64,000 nucleotides of DNA. Origin: Haliclystus octoradiatus (Eukaryota; Cnidaria; Staurozoa; Stauromedusae; Haliclystidae). The notes beneath the pieces were generated by a model, which saw only the letters and a program-made list of their open reading frames with translations, ran no database searches and was not told the origin of the DNA. The stretch is taken from NCBI GenBank assembly GCA_916610825.1, contig OU744451.1, forward strand, positions 20,423,482 to 20,487,481. Reading direction: 5' to 3'. Below are positions 1-11,559 of this stretch, piece by piece; the stretch's first letter is position 1, and every line of letters starts with the position of its first letter. A program made the translations under genes and the position numbers.

Positions 1-654
1 CCATAATGGACCTTCTATGATAAAACTTTCAGATCACTTATAATTAAACAATTGACTAAGCTTTCTATCGCTGTATAATACGGAGTATGAACTCTGGAGG
101 AGAACATGAGAGACAATATGCATTGAAACGATGTAGCATTAATCGATACATCTTAATCATTCCTTTAATAAAAATTTAATTTATTTCACATCAATTGAGA
201 CGATTGAAATGTATAATTTAACGTAGCTATATCTACATAGAAAAACTTTATTTTATGTGCTGAAAGGAGGCCAGAACACATTAATTATTATAAATTACAA
301 ATACTCAGTCAAATTTCGAAATCTGAAACTATCCATAAAAATCACTTCAAATCCGATCCGATCCAAAGACCTAAAATATTAACCCGAATCTGACCCGATA
401 CGATCGGATCGCGTTCGGTTCGGATTCATAAATCTTTATTGCAATATATACAACACTAATGTGGTGTTCACAAAATAACGCCGTCAAAGTGTGGCCAGTG
501 AAACTCGTGGCATTGCATGCGATACATTCAATATTAAATTAATTTAGCTTCAACAAGACACATGGTCCACTGATTTCTGTTATTAACATGATCAAACGAT
601 ATCTTTTGTTAATTAAAAATGATTTACTGCTTCATATTAAAAAAAAGTCGATGA
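1..654. other. No gene seen; AT-rich DNA with a GATCCG-rich patch
   Basis: I see no gene here. Around 350-415 there is a short patch of repeated GATCCG/GATCGG-like words, so local base composition differs from the AT-rich surroundings. No coding frame or splice-flanked exon could be supported. Confidence 0.5.
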
Positions 655-745
655 TGAAAGGTTGCCTAATGGCGGATTTGAACTGACGACCCTGAAATTA
701 TTATACCAGAGAATTGACCAATTAGCCACTGCTTTACTTGTTGAT
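655..745 (-). repeat. tRNA-like (SINE head) sequence
   Basis: On the minus strand, TGGCTAATTGG resembles a pol III A box, and about 45 nt downstream AGTTCAAATCC resembles a B box. The flanking bases do not pair as a proper acceptor stem, so this is more likely a tRNA-derived SINE head or a decayed tRNA than a working tRNA gene. Similar B-box-like words occur at 20385-20460 and 53279-53350. Seen by eye only. Confidence 0.35.
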
Positions 746-859
746 ATCGACGATTTGACTGACCTTATCAACAAACCTACTGCTTCGACAACGTATTATT
801 GAACAAGGCCGATCCACGCACGTGTATTGAATTTCAAATTATATATATAATCTGAAAAT

Positions 860-1365
860 ATTATGATATGATACTATATGAGCCTATATATTTTTGATCT
901 TTGCAATCTCAGCAAGTATGCCTGTGATTTTCATGGCAGTCTATCAAAATACTAAGAGTTCGTTGAAAATAAAACTTTATAAGTAAAAAAAAGATCTGAA
1001 AAATTGGTCTGATAGGGGTTCTTGTTATCAAATTTTGCAGAATAATAGCATCAACATTCTTTTAAAAGGAAATAAAGTTCTATAATAAATCGCTATACTA
1101 ATTTGATATTGATATCATGTTACATCTTGTTGTCAATATTTCTACGCGCTATTTACAATACATTACAGATGTCGAATGAAAGAATAGACGATTACGAATA
1201 AATTAATTATTTTGATAGAAAAACGAAAACAACTCATTTTGCCAGATTCGTGATATGCATATTTATTCAGAATTTATTGAAACGGACGCGATGGTTTATA
1301 GAGTGGAAATGTTTAGTGCAGCTTCAAAGATATAAAATATCATAGCTGATGGTAGTATTTAAATG
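860..1365. repeat. Dispersed repeat, copy A, first part
   Basis: This stretch matches 28830-29370 in the same orientation. Shared words include GCATCAACATTCTT, TCGTGATATGCATATTTATT and CATAGCTGA. The second half of the same repeat lies at 12585-12905 and matches 29385-29720. In copy B the two halves are only about 20-40 bp apart; here they are about 11 kb apart, with the 9.9-kb DNA transposon between them. No coding potential was recognised. Confidence 0.7.
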
Positions 1366-2202
1366 CTCATGTTATGATGTCTGATGAAAAGGATTTACTT
1401 ATATAGAAAATGAATCTACTTTACCTTGCATTTGATCGCGATATGAAATGATCATTTTTGTCAGAATTATTTCGAATAAAAAGCAATTTATATTATATTC
1501 TTATCGGGCTCACATTCTCCTTCGATAAAATATGGTTGTTAACTTATTATTGATTGGTGTATTAACTCAGAGAACCCGCTATTATGTATTTAAATGTTGT
1601 TCGGAGATTATGCCGCTCGTATAGTTTTTATTTGGATCTCATTTGGAAAATGGTAAGTAGTATTTTAATAAATATTGTTTGCTATGATCGATTATTTCAT
1701 GCAACCTTTTCACTTTTTATTTTTGTAACACAAGGTTTGTTACACTCATCCAAACTGTATTAACTATTTAAAAATGTTTTTGAATTATGTTTTTGTGCTT
1801 TTAAATTCAAAGCAAAATTTTTGAACGCTGAAAATATTATAATTATTATTATTTATCACAAATCATACGCTCAATTCAATTTAACTTTGTTAAATTTGAT
1901 ATACCTGAAATTAACTTTATTAAATGTTGATCAAAGATAATAACAAGACATCGCTATTTTTATTCTCGAAACTGTAGTAACATACTGTGTCTTATTCGTA
2001 TAGCAAGTCAACACAATGAAATTTTAATTTTAATCGATGCCTATAATTCCTTCGTTAATTATGGAAGCAAAATCTGAAAATAAAACCCTTGCTGCTCAAA
2101 ACCAAATGATTCGTTTTTTTATATTAAATAATAAATTATAGAAATACTTTTGTGCAATGCCTTGATTAATTCTAAACTCTATAATTTTAGACTGTAGACA
2201 GA
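1366..2202. other. AT-rich spacer left of the DNA transposon
   Basis: No gene is recognised. A 21-bp word at 1799-1819 (around TTAAATTCAAAGCAAAAT) recurs in the same orientation near 12539-12559. Together with 12108-12584 this stretch is absent from copy B of the surrounding dispersed repeat, so it may be part of an older insertion that later received the transposon. Confidence 0.4.
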
Positions 2203-2216
2203 TACCCAGCAAACAC
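2203..2216 (+). repeat. Left terminal inverted repeat
   Basis: TACCCAGCAAACAC is the exact reverse complement of 12094-12107. Downstream, to about 2400, lie TGACGTCTCC and TGACGTCCC words like those at the right end, but sparser. Confidence 0.8.
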
Positions 2217-3208
2217 TGACGGTCCAGTGACGTCTCCAGCCAGTCCATTAGGTCACCCAGGGGTTGGTCGCTACATGACTTCCGCGTGACGTCCCTTGAT
2301 GTCTCGCAATGGTCTCAATTGAGCAAATTCTGTTTGCACGCATCCAATGTCTAAAGTACGTCTATATTTCACCTCCAGGTGACTTTCTAGGTGCGCGTGC
2401 TGCGTGCGGGGTGAGGTACTATTTTGCTCATTGCTTTACGTCATAAGAACCGTTGAAGCCTCGATCCGATTACAGTTTTTGATTATGAGACTTTGGGCGC
2501 CCCGATGTCAGAAATCAAAAATGTGCAATTCAAAATGGAGATGGTTTTTCATGATGTTTTTAACGAAGTTTATTATGGGTTTAAATTCAAACAATTTATC
2601 AAGAAGACATTGAAAGCTAAGTATTACATTAATTATATAATTTTTACTGTTGTGTAAAATATATGATGATGTAATTCGTGAAGAAAGTTACGGTGGACAA
2701 ACTGTGAAGAATTCGTTGAAACGCAATATTGCATCCGCTGGAAGGGACAGTTATCGTTTGAGAAAACACAAAATGTTGTTTTTGTCAATATAAATAGGGC
2801 TATTCTTTACGTAGACCATATTGCGTTCTCTTGATTTCTATTTGTAGAGTTTTCGTTTCTATCTAAATTATCTGCCTGCGCTATCTTACAAAACATCACG
2901 GACAACAAACGTATTTAAGAATTTATTCCAATTTCAACATTAACCGTAGGATAAATGTTGTTGTAAATAGGAAACCTTGATGGTTGTTTACGATTTTATC
3001 ATTGCTAGAAGAAATAATCATGCTAAGTATTCGATGTTGTTTACCGATATGATGTTGTGATTATATATGACCTTGTAGGCTTGTAATTATGTTTTTCAGA
3101 TCAAGTTGGTTGTAATTAGTCTGCTTTCAGTACCTACTACAGTAACTATCGTTTTGATTTGCAGCCTATACTGAGCTCGATTTCTTATTCAAATCAACTC
3201 TTGTCAAG

Positions 3209-3419
3209 GTAAGAATTTTATTTATGTTTTAACTAAACTTGATTGAATCTCAGGCGCGCAAATTGCAATATTTTCAATCTGGAGTGGCTGTAAATAGTTT
3301 CTTATGATTTATTTTGTTTACTCTGTTCACGATTTTGCATATCTTGTAATGACGTCTTATTATTTCCTGCTACAGATAAGATCTTCCTTATAAATTAGAT
3401 ATTTTAGGTTCATAACAGA
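3209..3419 (+). other. Probable 5'-UTR intron of the transposase gene
   Basis: A good donor (CAAG|GTAAGAAT near 3209) and a possible acceptor (ATAACAG near 3419) lie just before the ATG at 3436. This would be an intron in the 5' untranslated leader. It is inferred from splice words only. Confidence 0.35.
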
Positions 3420-3435
3420 TTATAATTATTTAGCT

Positions 3436-5406
3436 ATGGACAGAGCAGGTTATAAGCGAATTTGGATAAGGTCCACTCGACAAAGGCTTAGATTACAACG
3501 TGAAGCTAGATGTGTTAATGTTGACCAAAGGCTAGAAGTAGTGAGAGATGATATATCTGCTGCTGATAACAACACTTTCGAAACTAATTCAGATTATGAA
3601 GAAATCGGAGGTGAAAGTCCTGCTACTGATTTAAGTTTATCGCCTAATGAGGATTCAGAGATTGAGTTTGCAGCAGATTTAGAAGATCAACCACCATTAT
3701 CATCATGTAGTGAAAATGGTGCTCAGATTTCAACAGAGCAGCACAATGAACTTGTGTCTGTAAATTTTAAAGAGGGTCTTATCTCTTGGTGTACTGGTTA
3801 CAATGTTAAGCATAATGCCATAGATGATCTACTTAAATTGTTATCTAATGTTCCTGTTTTGGTTGATATACCACTTACTGCAAGGACACTTCTGAAGACT
3901 CCAAAATCAATTGAAATAGTGACTGTGTCAGGTATGGATTACTATTATTTTGGCCTAAAAAACCAACTCACAAAGATTCTGCAAAAATATCCAAAACTTG
4001 ATGTGCTTGAATGCTCATCCCTTGAACTGTCATTCAATATTGATGGATTACCGTTGTTTCGCAGTTCAAGAACTAATGTGTGGCCTATACTGTGCTACAT
4101 TACAAATTTATTACCACATAAAGTGTTTCCAATTACACTTACTCTTGGGCCATCTAAGCCTTGCGATTTAAAGTTTTTGGATCAATTTGTTGATGAACTT
4201 GTATTATTATATTCAACTGGAATCATTTTTGAAGGATCTACTTTAAGTATCTCAGTCAAAAGTATTGTTTGTGATGCTCCTGCACGTGCGTTTATAAAAT
4301 GTATCAAACTATTTAACGGCTATAACGGATGTGATAAATGTGATGGAGCAGGAGAATGGTATGGAAGAATTGTACATCAAACATTTGGGGCACTAAGGAC
4401 AGATGATTCTTTCCATAATAAAATTGATCCACTGCATCATCATGATGACAGCCCTTTTGCTCGACTATACCCTTCAGTAGGTATGATTTCAGTATTTCCT
4501 GTTGATTACATGCATCAAGTTTGTCTTGGGGTGATGAGAAAGCTGTTAGTTACATGGCTGAAAGGATCTAAAAAGTTCAAGATTTCAGCTTCTCAATCTG
4601 CTGTTGCCTCTCAAAAACTGCTCAGCCTCAGAACTGCAATCCCCAGTGATTTTGCTAGAAAACCTAGAGGACTAAATGATATAGAATATTGGAAAGCCAC
4701 TGAGTTTAGACAGTTTTTGTTGTACACTGGACACCATGTTATGAAACATATTTTATCGGAAGAGAAGTATCATGGATTTATGTGTTTAAGTGTTGCTATT
4801 TGTATTCTTGTTAGCCCAGCTTTATGTTCTACTCATGGTGATTATGCTAATAGATTGTTACATTATTTTATAAATCATTGTCATAATTTATATGGCATAG
4901 AATTCCTCGTTTATAATGTTCATTCAATGGGTCACTTGGCTGAAGAAGCCAAGCTCCATGGTACTTTGGATGCATGTGCAGCCTGGCCATTTGAGGATTA
5001 CCTAGGCACGCTTAAATGTTTGGTTAGATCTGGCAAAAGGCCTGCTGTCCAGATTATTAATCGTTTGTTAGAAAAGGACAATGCTCCGTCACTGGTCAGA
5101 TCCAAGAGGACTATCAATTTTTCAAAACGACCTGATAATTGTTATTTATTAGATGATGGGAGATATATTGAAGTATGTGGGCAAAAAAATGATTGTGATA
5201 TGGTAATATGCATGGTATATTTACCTGTTAATTCTATTGCAATATTCACATCACCTTGTGACTCTAGACTTTTGAGGTTTTGTAAATTTATCAGTAATAG
5301 GCATGATTCCTTAGAATTGCCTATAAGGCTATTAACACATCGATGTATTAGCTACAAAGAAGAATCTTGGAAGATATTTCTTCCACTCCTACACAAAGGC
5401 AGTTGA
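3436..5406 (+). CDS. Transposase-like protein (Tnp2/Transposase_21-type), 656 aa
   Basis: This is a single-exon ORF, intact over 656 codons. The N-terminal ~110 residues are acidic and low in complexity. The core resembles the transposase-domain proteins common in cnidarian, arthropod and other invertebrate transposons. Candidate catalytic acids are D203 (in NIDGLPLF), D280 (in VCDAPAR) and E520 (in PFEDYL). A Cys pair (C299, C302: GCDKCDG) probably binds zinc. The block DYMHQVCLGVMRKLL (357-371) recalls the D-x-MH motif of plant Tnp2 transposases. It would cut and rejoin the ends at 2203 and 12107. It lies upstream of, and on the same strand as, the DUF4806 gene within the TIRs, the arrangement expected of transposase plus accessory protein. 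The acids are inferred by pattern, not by alignment. The absence of stops suggests a young or selected copy. Confidence 0.75.
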   Translation: MDRAGYKRIWIRSTRQRLRLQREARCVNVDQRLEVVRDDISAADNNTFETNSDYEEIGGESPATDLSLSPNEDSEIEFAADLEDQPPLSSCSENGAQISTEQHNELVSVNFKEGLISWCTGYNVKHNAIDDLLKLLSNVPVLVDIPLTARTLLKTPKSIEIVTVSGMDYYYFGLKNQLTKILQKYPKLDVLECSSLELSFNIDGLPLFRSSRTNVWPILCYITNLLPHKVFPITLTLGPSKPCDLKFLDQFVDELVLLYSTGIIFEGSTLSISVKSIVCDAPARAFIKCIKLFNGYNGCDKCDGAGEWYGRIVHQTFGALRTDDSFHNKIDPLHHHDDSPFARLYPSVGMISVFPVDYMHQVCLGVMRKLLVTWLKGSKKFKISASQSAVASQKLLSLRTAIPSDFARKPRGLNDIEYWKATEFRQFLLYTGHHVMKHILSEEKYHGFMCLSVAICILVSPALCSTHGDYANRLLHYFINHCHNLYGIEFLVYNVHSMGHLAEEAKLHGTLDACAAWPFEDYLGTLKCLVRSGKRPAVQIINRLLEKDNAPSLVRSKRTINFSKRPDNCYLLDDGRYIEVCGQKNDCDMVICMVYLPVNSIAIFTSPCDSRLLRFCKFISNRHDSLELPIRLLTHRCISYKEESWKIFLPLLHKGS

Positions 5407-6334
5407 ATTGTATTTCAAATATGCTTTTTCTACGGCAATAATAGTGAGCATTATTCACTTTATTTTAGATATTATATGACTTTATTTTTTACTATTAATT
5501 GCTAGATAATGTTTAAATATTCAAATTTTAGTTGCAGACTGCACAATTACTCATTGAGACATTACTACTGTACACATTTAATGATATAATTTACATTGTT
5601 ATAATTTTAGTCATTGCACATTGATGTTTTTATTTGAAATAATGACTTTGATCAATTTTCAATTATTGATTTTCTATTATTCTTGCTTTATATATTGTGT
5701 TCTACATAAACATATCTATAGCAGTACCGCTTCCATTTATCCTTATTCGTATTATAATAGAAGGCTAGAACATGATATATATGACTGTGTATGTCTATGT
5801 GTAATATAGTAGTCCTACTTATGTTTCCTATATCCCAACATTGTTTATTGAAATTCGGTTAATTTAAAAATAATTGTTGCGCCATTTGAAAATCTAGAGA
5901 CCCCAATGTGATGCATTATGGAACAAATAGGATTGTAAAGTTTGTAAGAATAATGAATATTTCAGATAGACTTTCCTTTTTGAATCATTCTGATCATCGA
6001 ATTACATTAAGGATCTCCATTCTAGTCGCCTATTTTTATACCAGTCGATGTTGCATGTAATTTAATTTCAAGATGATTTATGATTTATTTGATGTAATTA
6101 ATTCTATAATTACGAAAAAGAAATTAATGTAGTCATTTTCCTAGAATTCGGATCCTAACCTGCCACTGATGCATATTTACAACAGTGACCACCTGTCTAT
6201 AATGGTCACTCTTCCAGGTGTATCAACCAGGTGTATCTTTATGCAATGAAAATTCTGAGTATGCATAAATAACCATGATTGATTATTCTGTTACTGTCAG
6301 TTACTATGTATGTACTACTGTGCTTGTTTCCTAG
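5407..6334 (+). other. Spacer between the two transposon genes
   Basis: This AT-rich spacer holds the transposase 3'UTR and the region upstream of the DUF4806 start. At 6160-6240 there are words (ACCACCTGTCTATAATGGTCACTC) closely like the interior of the MITE at 6501-6660, so this is probably a truncated relative. No gene was seen. Confidence 0.45.
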
Positions 6335-9300
6335 ATGAAGACTTTTGTAGTTGTTGAGTTTGACGAGGAGAGCAGCATTGCAGTTGTACCAAGTTCCTGG
6401 ATTTGTGAAGGCGACCGTGACTCTGTTGTAAGTACAATGCGACTGCAATTGAAATGATTTACAAACTTCTTATATTGATTTTCATAAGATTTGGAGTTTA
6501 CAGTCAAACCTGTTATAACGGCCACCTGTCTATAGTGATCACTCTTGATATGTCTGAAATAGTATTTTGTAATGCATCAACCCTGTATATAAAGGCCACC
6601 TTCATATAGTGGTCAATTTATCTAGATCTTATAGCTGGATGTTATATACAGGTTTCACTGTAGTAACATTAACAGTCAAACAATGTTTCATAGGTATGGT
6701 ATTAAAGGTGCATTTATATATAATACAATTATTCAGATTCATTATGCTGGAAACTGCTATGTTGGATGATTTTTCATTGGTTTGAATGTTTCCTTAGACT
6801 CTTTGGTGCTCATACCCCAATGATATGACCAAAGCTACCAGTTACGCCAGGAAGGGCCAATCACCCTCTGATAAATGGCCGACGTATATTGTCCACATTC
6901 TTGGATCTGCAGGTAAATTTCTCATCATTGTCACCTCTGACCTTCGAAATTTAATGTGATATGTGTTATTGTGTTATACTCTATTACTAAACTTCCATCA
7001 TTATAGATAACTACATAGCTGCAGTTGAAAAAATGAAGTTAGCCATTGCTGCTGACACTTCTAATGTGGATACAGATCCAGATGTCCCAAGAAAGCGAAA
7101 GGCCACTGAACAGAACAGACATCCCTTGGATAGTTCTGATAACCGTATGTTACCTTTCCTCAACATTGAACACCATATATTCACAGTATGTTGTATGTTT
7201 TAAATTGTATGTATGATTTTCTGTTTCAGATGATGTTGAAGTCGAATCTATCAACTTGCCACAATCTCTCCCTCTTTCATCTTTGCCTCAGCAGTTTTCC
7301 CTTCCAGTTGCTCCATTGTACTCAGGCAACAGGCATTCTTGTATTCCCTTGTTGCAAAAGAGAAACTTTCAGCCGATGCAAGCTCACAGTTTGACACTTA
7401 ACACTACACAACCAAGGCAATCACACTATTCTCCAACCATTTCTGATTTCTCCACAATTTCTTCTCCGTCACCTCGCCCTGATCAATATTTTTCAAATGC
7501 TTCTTCTCCGCAATCTTTATTTGATTCCAACAGTTCTCTTCGCCGACAACAACAGACACGTGGAACATATAGCGCTATCGATGATGACAATGGTATGTTC
7601 CATGTTGCCTGGTTTGATTAATCTTGTTAACAGCTACTTCGAGTGCTCGAATCTCCTACAGGCATTCTGTAATTTGATCAATTTTGTTATTATTTATTAG
7701 ATCAATGGATACAGGTAAGTAATAAGCTGGATAACATTCAACGAACTGTTGATGCTATCCATTCCCAGCAGGCACTCATGATGGAAGTGCTAAAAAGTCA
7801 TGGGAGAATGATTAATGCTAGAGTGATTCAGCCTGACGAAGACATAGTTTTCACAACTGTGCAAACAAAAGTGGAGTTCGATGAACTATGCGAGAGGCTA
7901 GTTGATGAAGAAGTTTTTCGTAAAATGGTAAGTGTAAATCTCTGTTTGGGATGCATTCTTTTGTTATGAACTTCAACTTTATTGTCAATATAAATAATAA
8001 TAATTTCAAAATTTATATAGCACTTTTTACATTTTGTTGGATCAGAAGCACCTTACAAAGGAATGAACAAAGTTAAAAATGATCTTACTAATGTATTAAT
8101 GCTAAAAACAAAAGTAAAACATGAAATCAAAAAATGCTTGCTTTGTCATTTTCACATAGTAAATAATGAATAAATGGGTTTTAAAATTATTTTCAAAAGT
8201 ACCCAGAGTTGTCGAGTCACGTAAAGTAGAGGAAAAGTTATTCTACATGGTATGTGCAGCATTTTAAATAAATGTAAATATAATAATAAATATTCTGCTA
8301 AATAATCTCTATTACGAATGCTACTATTACTTCTTCGTATCTGTCGGGCTTAGTTTTCTTTATTGATATACACATAGCATCTTCTATCATTTGTACTCAT
8401 TTGCATATTATATATGGTGTATAAGTATAAACTGGTATATTTATATAATTTTATCCAGTTTGTAGTTTATCCAAAGGATATATGTGTCCAAGAGTCCAAC
8501 CCCCTCCCCCCCACAAATATACACTCATGCATACAATAGGGGGATAAATATTTTTCCTACTTTCATTGTTTTGATTACTATTTGCTTTCAGGTGCTATAT
8601 TTAAAAAGATACTGTGTGCGTCGGGGGTCAGATACCATCCATAAAATGATGGAAAAACTAGGAGGCATGGCATTGTGGTGTAGTTACAGCTACAGAGGTA
8701 GATCATCTGCAAAAATCAAGTTCTACAATACAACAGTCTGCAATGCTGTAATTAGTAAGTTACAACTAGGAGTAGGTAATACTTTATATACCATCACTGG
8801 AGTACTACTTATAACTAGTATGAGCTATGACTAATTACAAATAACTGGATATACTTTTTAATATATAGTTGATACTGGATATACTATCTACAAAGTTATG
8901 TCATTAGATTTATAGACCAACCTTAATTTGCAGTGAAGCGCTGCTGATTTCATCCTACACAGTAGGTCTTTCTATAAATATTAGTTCATTCTTCTATGGA
9001 TTTCTTTTGGATTAATTCATATGAATAAAACCGTCTGAGAGCGCTACAGCGCGAAACTTTGAGTAACGGAGAAAACGTCTCGTTTCTTATTTTATATCTA
9101 TATAGCTCTACTTACCAGTATTGAGCACTATATTGATGTTTTGCTTTTAATGAATAAATTTATTTATTTATTAAATCAACATTATTATTATTATATATAT
9201 ATATATATGTTATGAGTCAAAGAAAACACATTCTCAATTTCTGTTACTATAGTTTCACGCAGTGTGCGATCATCAGACAGTTGATACTCAACTTTCTTTG

Positions 9301-9408
9301 ACTCAGTCACCATCCTTATGTATTACAGCTCTGCCAATGTTTAATCGGTATTGAGCACTATCACATCTGACGATAGATAAATCTGACGATAGATAAATCT
9401 ATCTTTAT

Positions 9409-9458
<50 letters not shown>

Positions 9459-11169
9459 TAAAGATAGTGCAGTTGATTGAAGCAGTTAAGTAATGCCTAC
9501 TTGCATTTACATGTTTTACTTTTACTGAATTATTAAAATTGTTTTCTGTTGTTGTTTACTGCAGCTGCTGCAATGCTGTGTCACAAAGAGCTTGCCGCGG
9601 ATTCTGTAGATACCATTATTGGTGATTATCTGAAACATTGCCCTGGAAATTTGAAGAGATTGCAAATCAGGGTAGGCATTGATATTCGATATCTTTTAGT
9701 ACCATTTCTCTGTTTAGTTTACATTAATTTTAATGTACAACAATGTATCACATAATGCCTTGGACTTAAATTATGCCCATAACAAGGTAACACTCGAATA
9801 GCAAAATAGTATTGCCGAATAAAAACATACTTTTATAGTCTCAAAATCCAGTATGACCAGTCATGTTCTGTATGCCTCATAGTATTTGATTTTCTTTGGT
9901 AAGGTGCAACATATACATTATATAGATGTAATTATGTAGAGTAGCCATCTATCTGTAATGGGAATGGCCACTTTATAATATTACAAATGTTACTTTCTAT
10001 TGAATGTAACCTTTTGTCTTCTTTCGCAAATTTTGATTTTAACCCCAGGGAAAATCCCCAGGCAATGTAATTTATGATACATGGATTTTATATCAGAAAT
10101 ATTCCGCAAGAATTAAAAGAAAGGATGATTGTGCACACTTATATTAATTATGTTGTTATATGACAAATTGTATTAGTATCGAGGTGTTTTCTTTGTCATG
10201 TCAACTTCTTTGGCAATATGTTTTATGCGGATATCTCCTAATGTCTCAATTTTTAACATAACAAATATATTAGATTAATTTTTCTAGATTAATAATCAAA
10301 TTAATCTTTCGGCCCGAGCCTTCCACAGAAAAGATAAATATGCCTGGCGCTGGGAGAGGGGAATCAATGTTGCCCTTCATCCAGGGGGATTAAATTTGTT
10401 TGATGAGACTAACTTTGCAACTCCCAGGGGGCCACTGATTAAGACATAAAGCGCTATTATATTTCGAATTTTTAATGACATTTTCCTCATTGAAAAAAAT
10501 AGAATAACATGCACACACTGAATCAATGATGATAGGTATATTGATTATTCCGAAATAAATTGTGTTTATGTTTAGAATTAAGAGCATGAATTTGAATGAT
10601 TCGAATTAAACTAAACTGTTATTATATCCTCACGTGCTCTCGAACAAGTTTTTATCATAACGCCGGAAAGGTTTTGGCCTCTTGATGATAACAATAGACA
10701 ATATCCAAAGTGGTGTCAATTGGCGTGGCAAATAATTGTGGATTATAATGATTGCAGATGTAAACAAACATTCTCAGCCTATTCAATGAACGTTAAATTT
10801 CGAAGAAATAAATTAAAGAAGCTTTGTTTCCAATAATTGAAAAGTAGATTTTACAAGAACGGAACACAATGAAAAGAATGAACTATTTTATTGTACAAAA
10901 AAAACTTGAAGAAACAATAGCATTTTTACGATCTCTCCATTCAAAATTTCATAATCGATTCATGAAAATAGAATCGATCACTCAATTAATCGGACCAACC
11001 CCTACTTTCAATAAATAAATTTTGATTTGAATTTTTCTGATGCTTGCCTTGATATATTTATTATTTTATGTAGTGTGCTCTATGATGGGTTTGTTTTTGT
11101 TTCCAGGAAGAAGCAGCAAAATTAAACAGAGACAGCGAAGACTGTGATGCTGGCAGTGATGTGTTTTAA
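6335..11169 (+). CDS. DUF4806 protein, spliced, 422 aa (transposon accessory gene)
   Basis: Eight exons join in frame with GT-AG borders: 6335-6427, 6798-6912, 7007-7144, 7230-7592, 7701-7927, 8592-8754, 9565-9671 and 11107-11169 (stop TAA). All phases agree (0,1,1,1,0,1,0), giving 1269 nt. The first ATG (MKTFVVVEFDEESS) follows an AG and could be internal if an upstream exon exists. The N-terminus (VVEFDEES...VVPSSWI...LWCSYP) is the short domain that often precedes DUF4806 in invertebrates. A basic stretch (RKRKA) follows, then a Gln/Ser/Pro-rich linker in exon 4. The C-terminal DUF4806 domain spans exons 5-7 (FDELCERL, then NAV.AAMLCHKELA, then DYLKHCPGN). Function is unknown; genes of this type are often found inside DNA transposons, so a role with the adjacent transposase is inferred. 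Introns 1 and 6 carry later insertions. Confidence 0.8.
6501..6660. mobile_element. 160-bp pogo/Tigger-like MITE
   Basis: The left end CAGTCAAACCTGTTATAAC and the right end (reverse complement) CAGTGAAACCTGTATATAAC are inverted repeats. TA flanks both sides (6499-6500 and 6661-6662), matching the TA target duplication and CAGT... termini of pogo/Tigger-type Tc1/mariner elements. It has no coding capacity and lies in intron 1 of the DUF4806 gene, so it is nested in the larger transposon. Confidence 0.75.
9031..9069 (+). ncRNA. Hammerhead-ribozyme-like motif (imperfect core)
   Basis: Stem I is CCGT (9031-9034) with ACGG (9066-9069). The core is CTGAGA, one base short of CUGANGA. Stem II is GCGC/GCGC, followed by GAAA, a three-base stem III (ACT/AGT) and a GTA cleavage triplet. 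The missing core base probably inactivates it. Related motifs are at 11204-11243 and 11517-11559, so it is read as a PLE-type terminal-repeat relic in intron 6 of the DUF4806 gene. Confidence 0.5.
9205..9460. mobile_element. Inverted PLE terminal-repeat fragment with AT tract
   Basis: The left part (about 9210-9289) is minus-strand and the right part (9290-9415) is plus-strand terminal-repeat sequence of the PLE that is intact at 45459-48160. They meet head to head at a junction near 9290. A 16-bp word, CTGACGATAGATAAAT, is duplicated in tandem near 9370-9400. The insertion ends in a (TA)n run at 9413-9459. No coding part remains. It lies in intron 6 of the DUF4806 gene. Confidence 0.75.
9241..9280 (-). 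ncRNA. Hammerhead ribozyme motif (PLE)
   Basis: Read on the minus strand this is the same motif as in the 43-48 kb array: stem I CTGT/ACAG, core CTGATGA, stem II CGCA/TGCG (loop CAC instead of CAT), GAAA, stem III ACT/AGT and GTA at the cleavage position. All core bases are kept. Confidence 0.65.
9672..11106 (+). other. Last intron of the DUF4806 gene
   Basis: This 1.4-kb intron is bounded by GTAGGC at 9672 and TTCCAG before 11107. It is AT-rich. No inserted element or coding frame was recognised. Confidence 0.6.
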
Positions 11170-11203
11170 ATTCATGAATGAAACAAATATTTGTCCAGTT
11201 TTG

Positions 11204-11243
11204 CCGTGACTCCGAGTTTCGCGCTTGTACTCACTTCAGACGG
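11204..11243 (-). ncRNA. Hammerhead-like motif, left arm
   Basis: On the minus strand: stem I CCGT/ACGG, core CTGAAGT (the last base departs from CUGANGA), a decayed stem II (GAGT facing GCGC), GAAA, stem III ACT-CGG-AGT and a GTC cleavage triplet. Probably inactive because of the core and stem II changes. Confidence 0.45.
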
Positions 11244-11516
11244 AATTTATTCTAATGAAAAACAAACCAGTAACTCTTATTATATACATGTCTGAAAAAT
11301 TGTGTTGATAAATTTACACCTAGCTATATTGTATTCAATGTAATTATGTTGTATTTGTTTCCTTATAAATAAATAAATATTACCTGCGAAACTTCAAGGA
11401 AACAAATACAAAATAAATACATTGAATATAATATAGCTAAAGTGTAAAGTATTAACACAATATTTCATACATGTATATGATGAGAGTTACTGGTTTGTTT
11501 TTCATTAGAGTAAATT

Positions 11517-11559
11517 CAGTCTGAAGAGCGCACAAGCGCGAAATAACACAGAGTCACGA
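11517..11559 (+). ncRNA. Hammerhead-like motif, right arm
   Basis: The core CTGAAGA (11521-11527) fits CUGANGA. Stem II is GCGC-ACAA-GCGC, followed by GAAA, and AGTC supplies the cleavage triplet. Stem III and stem I pairing are weaker than in the left arm, so activity is doubtful. Confidence 0.45.

Noticed and set aside
2404-2613. 69-codon frame near the left end of the transposon
   Set aside because: Lies in the subterminal region, has no domain, and is unlikely to be translated; the transposase ATG is at 3436.
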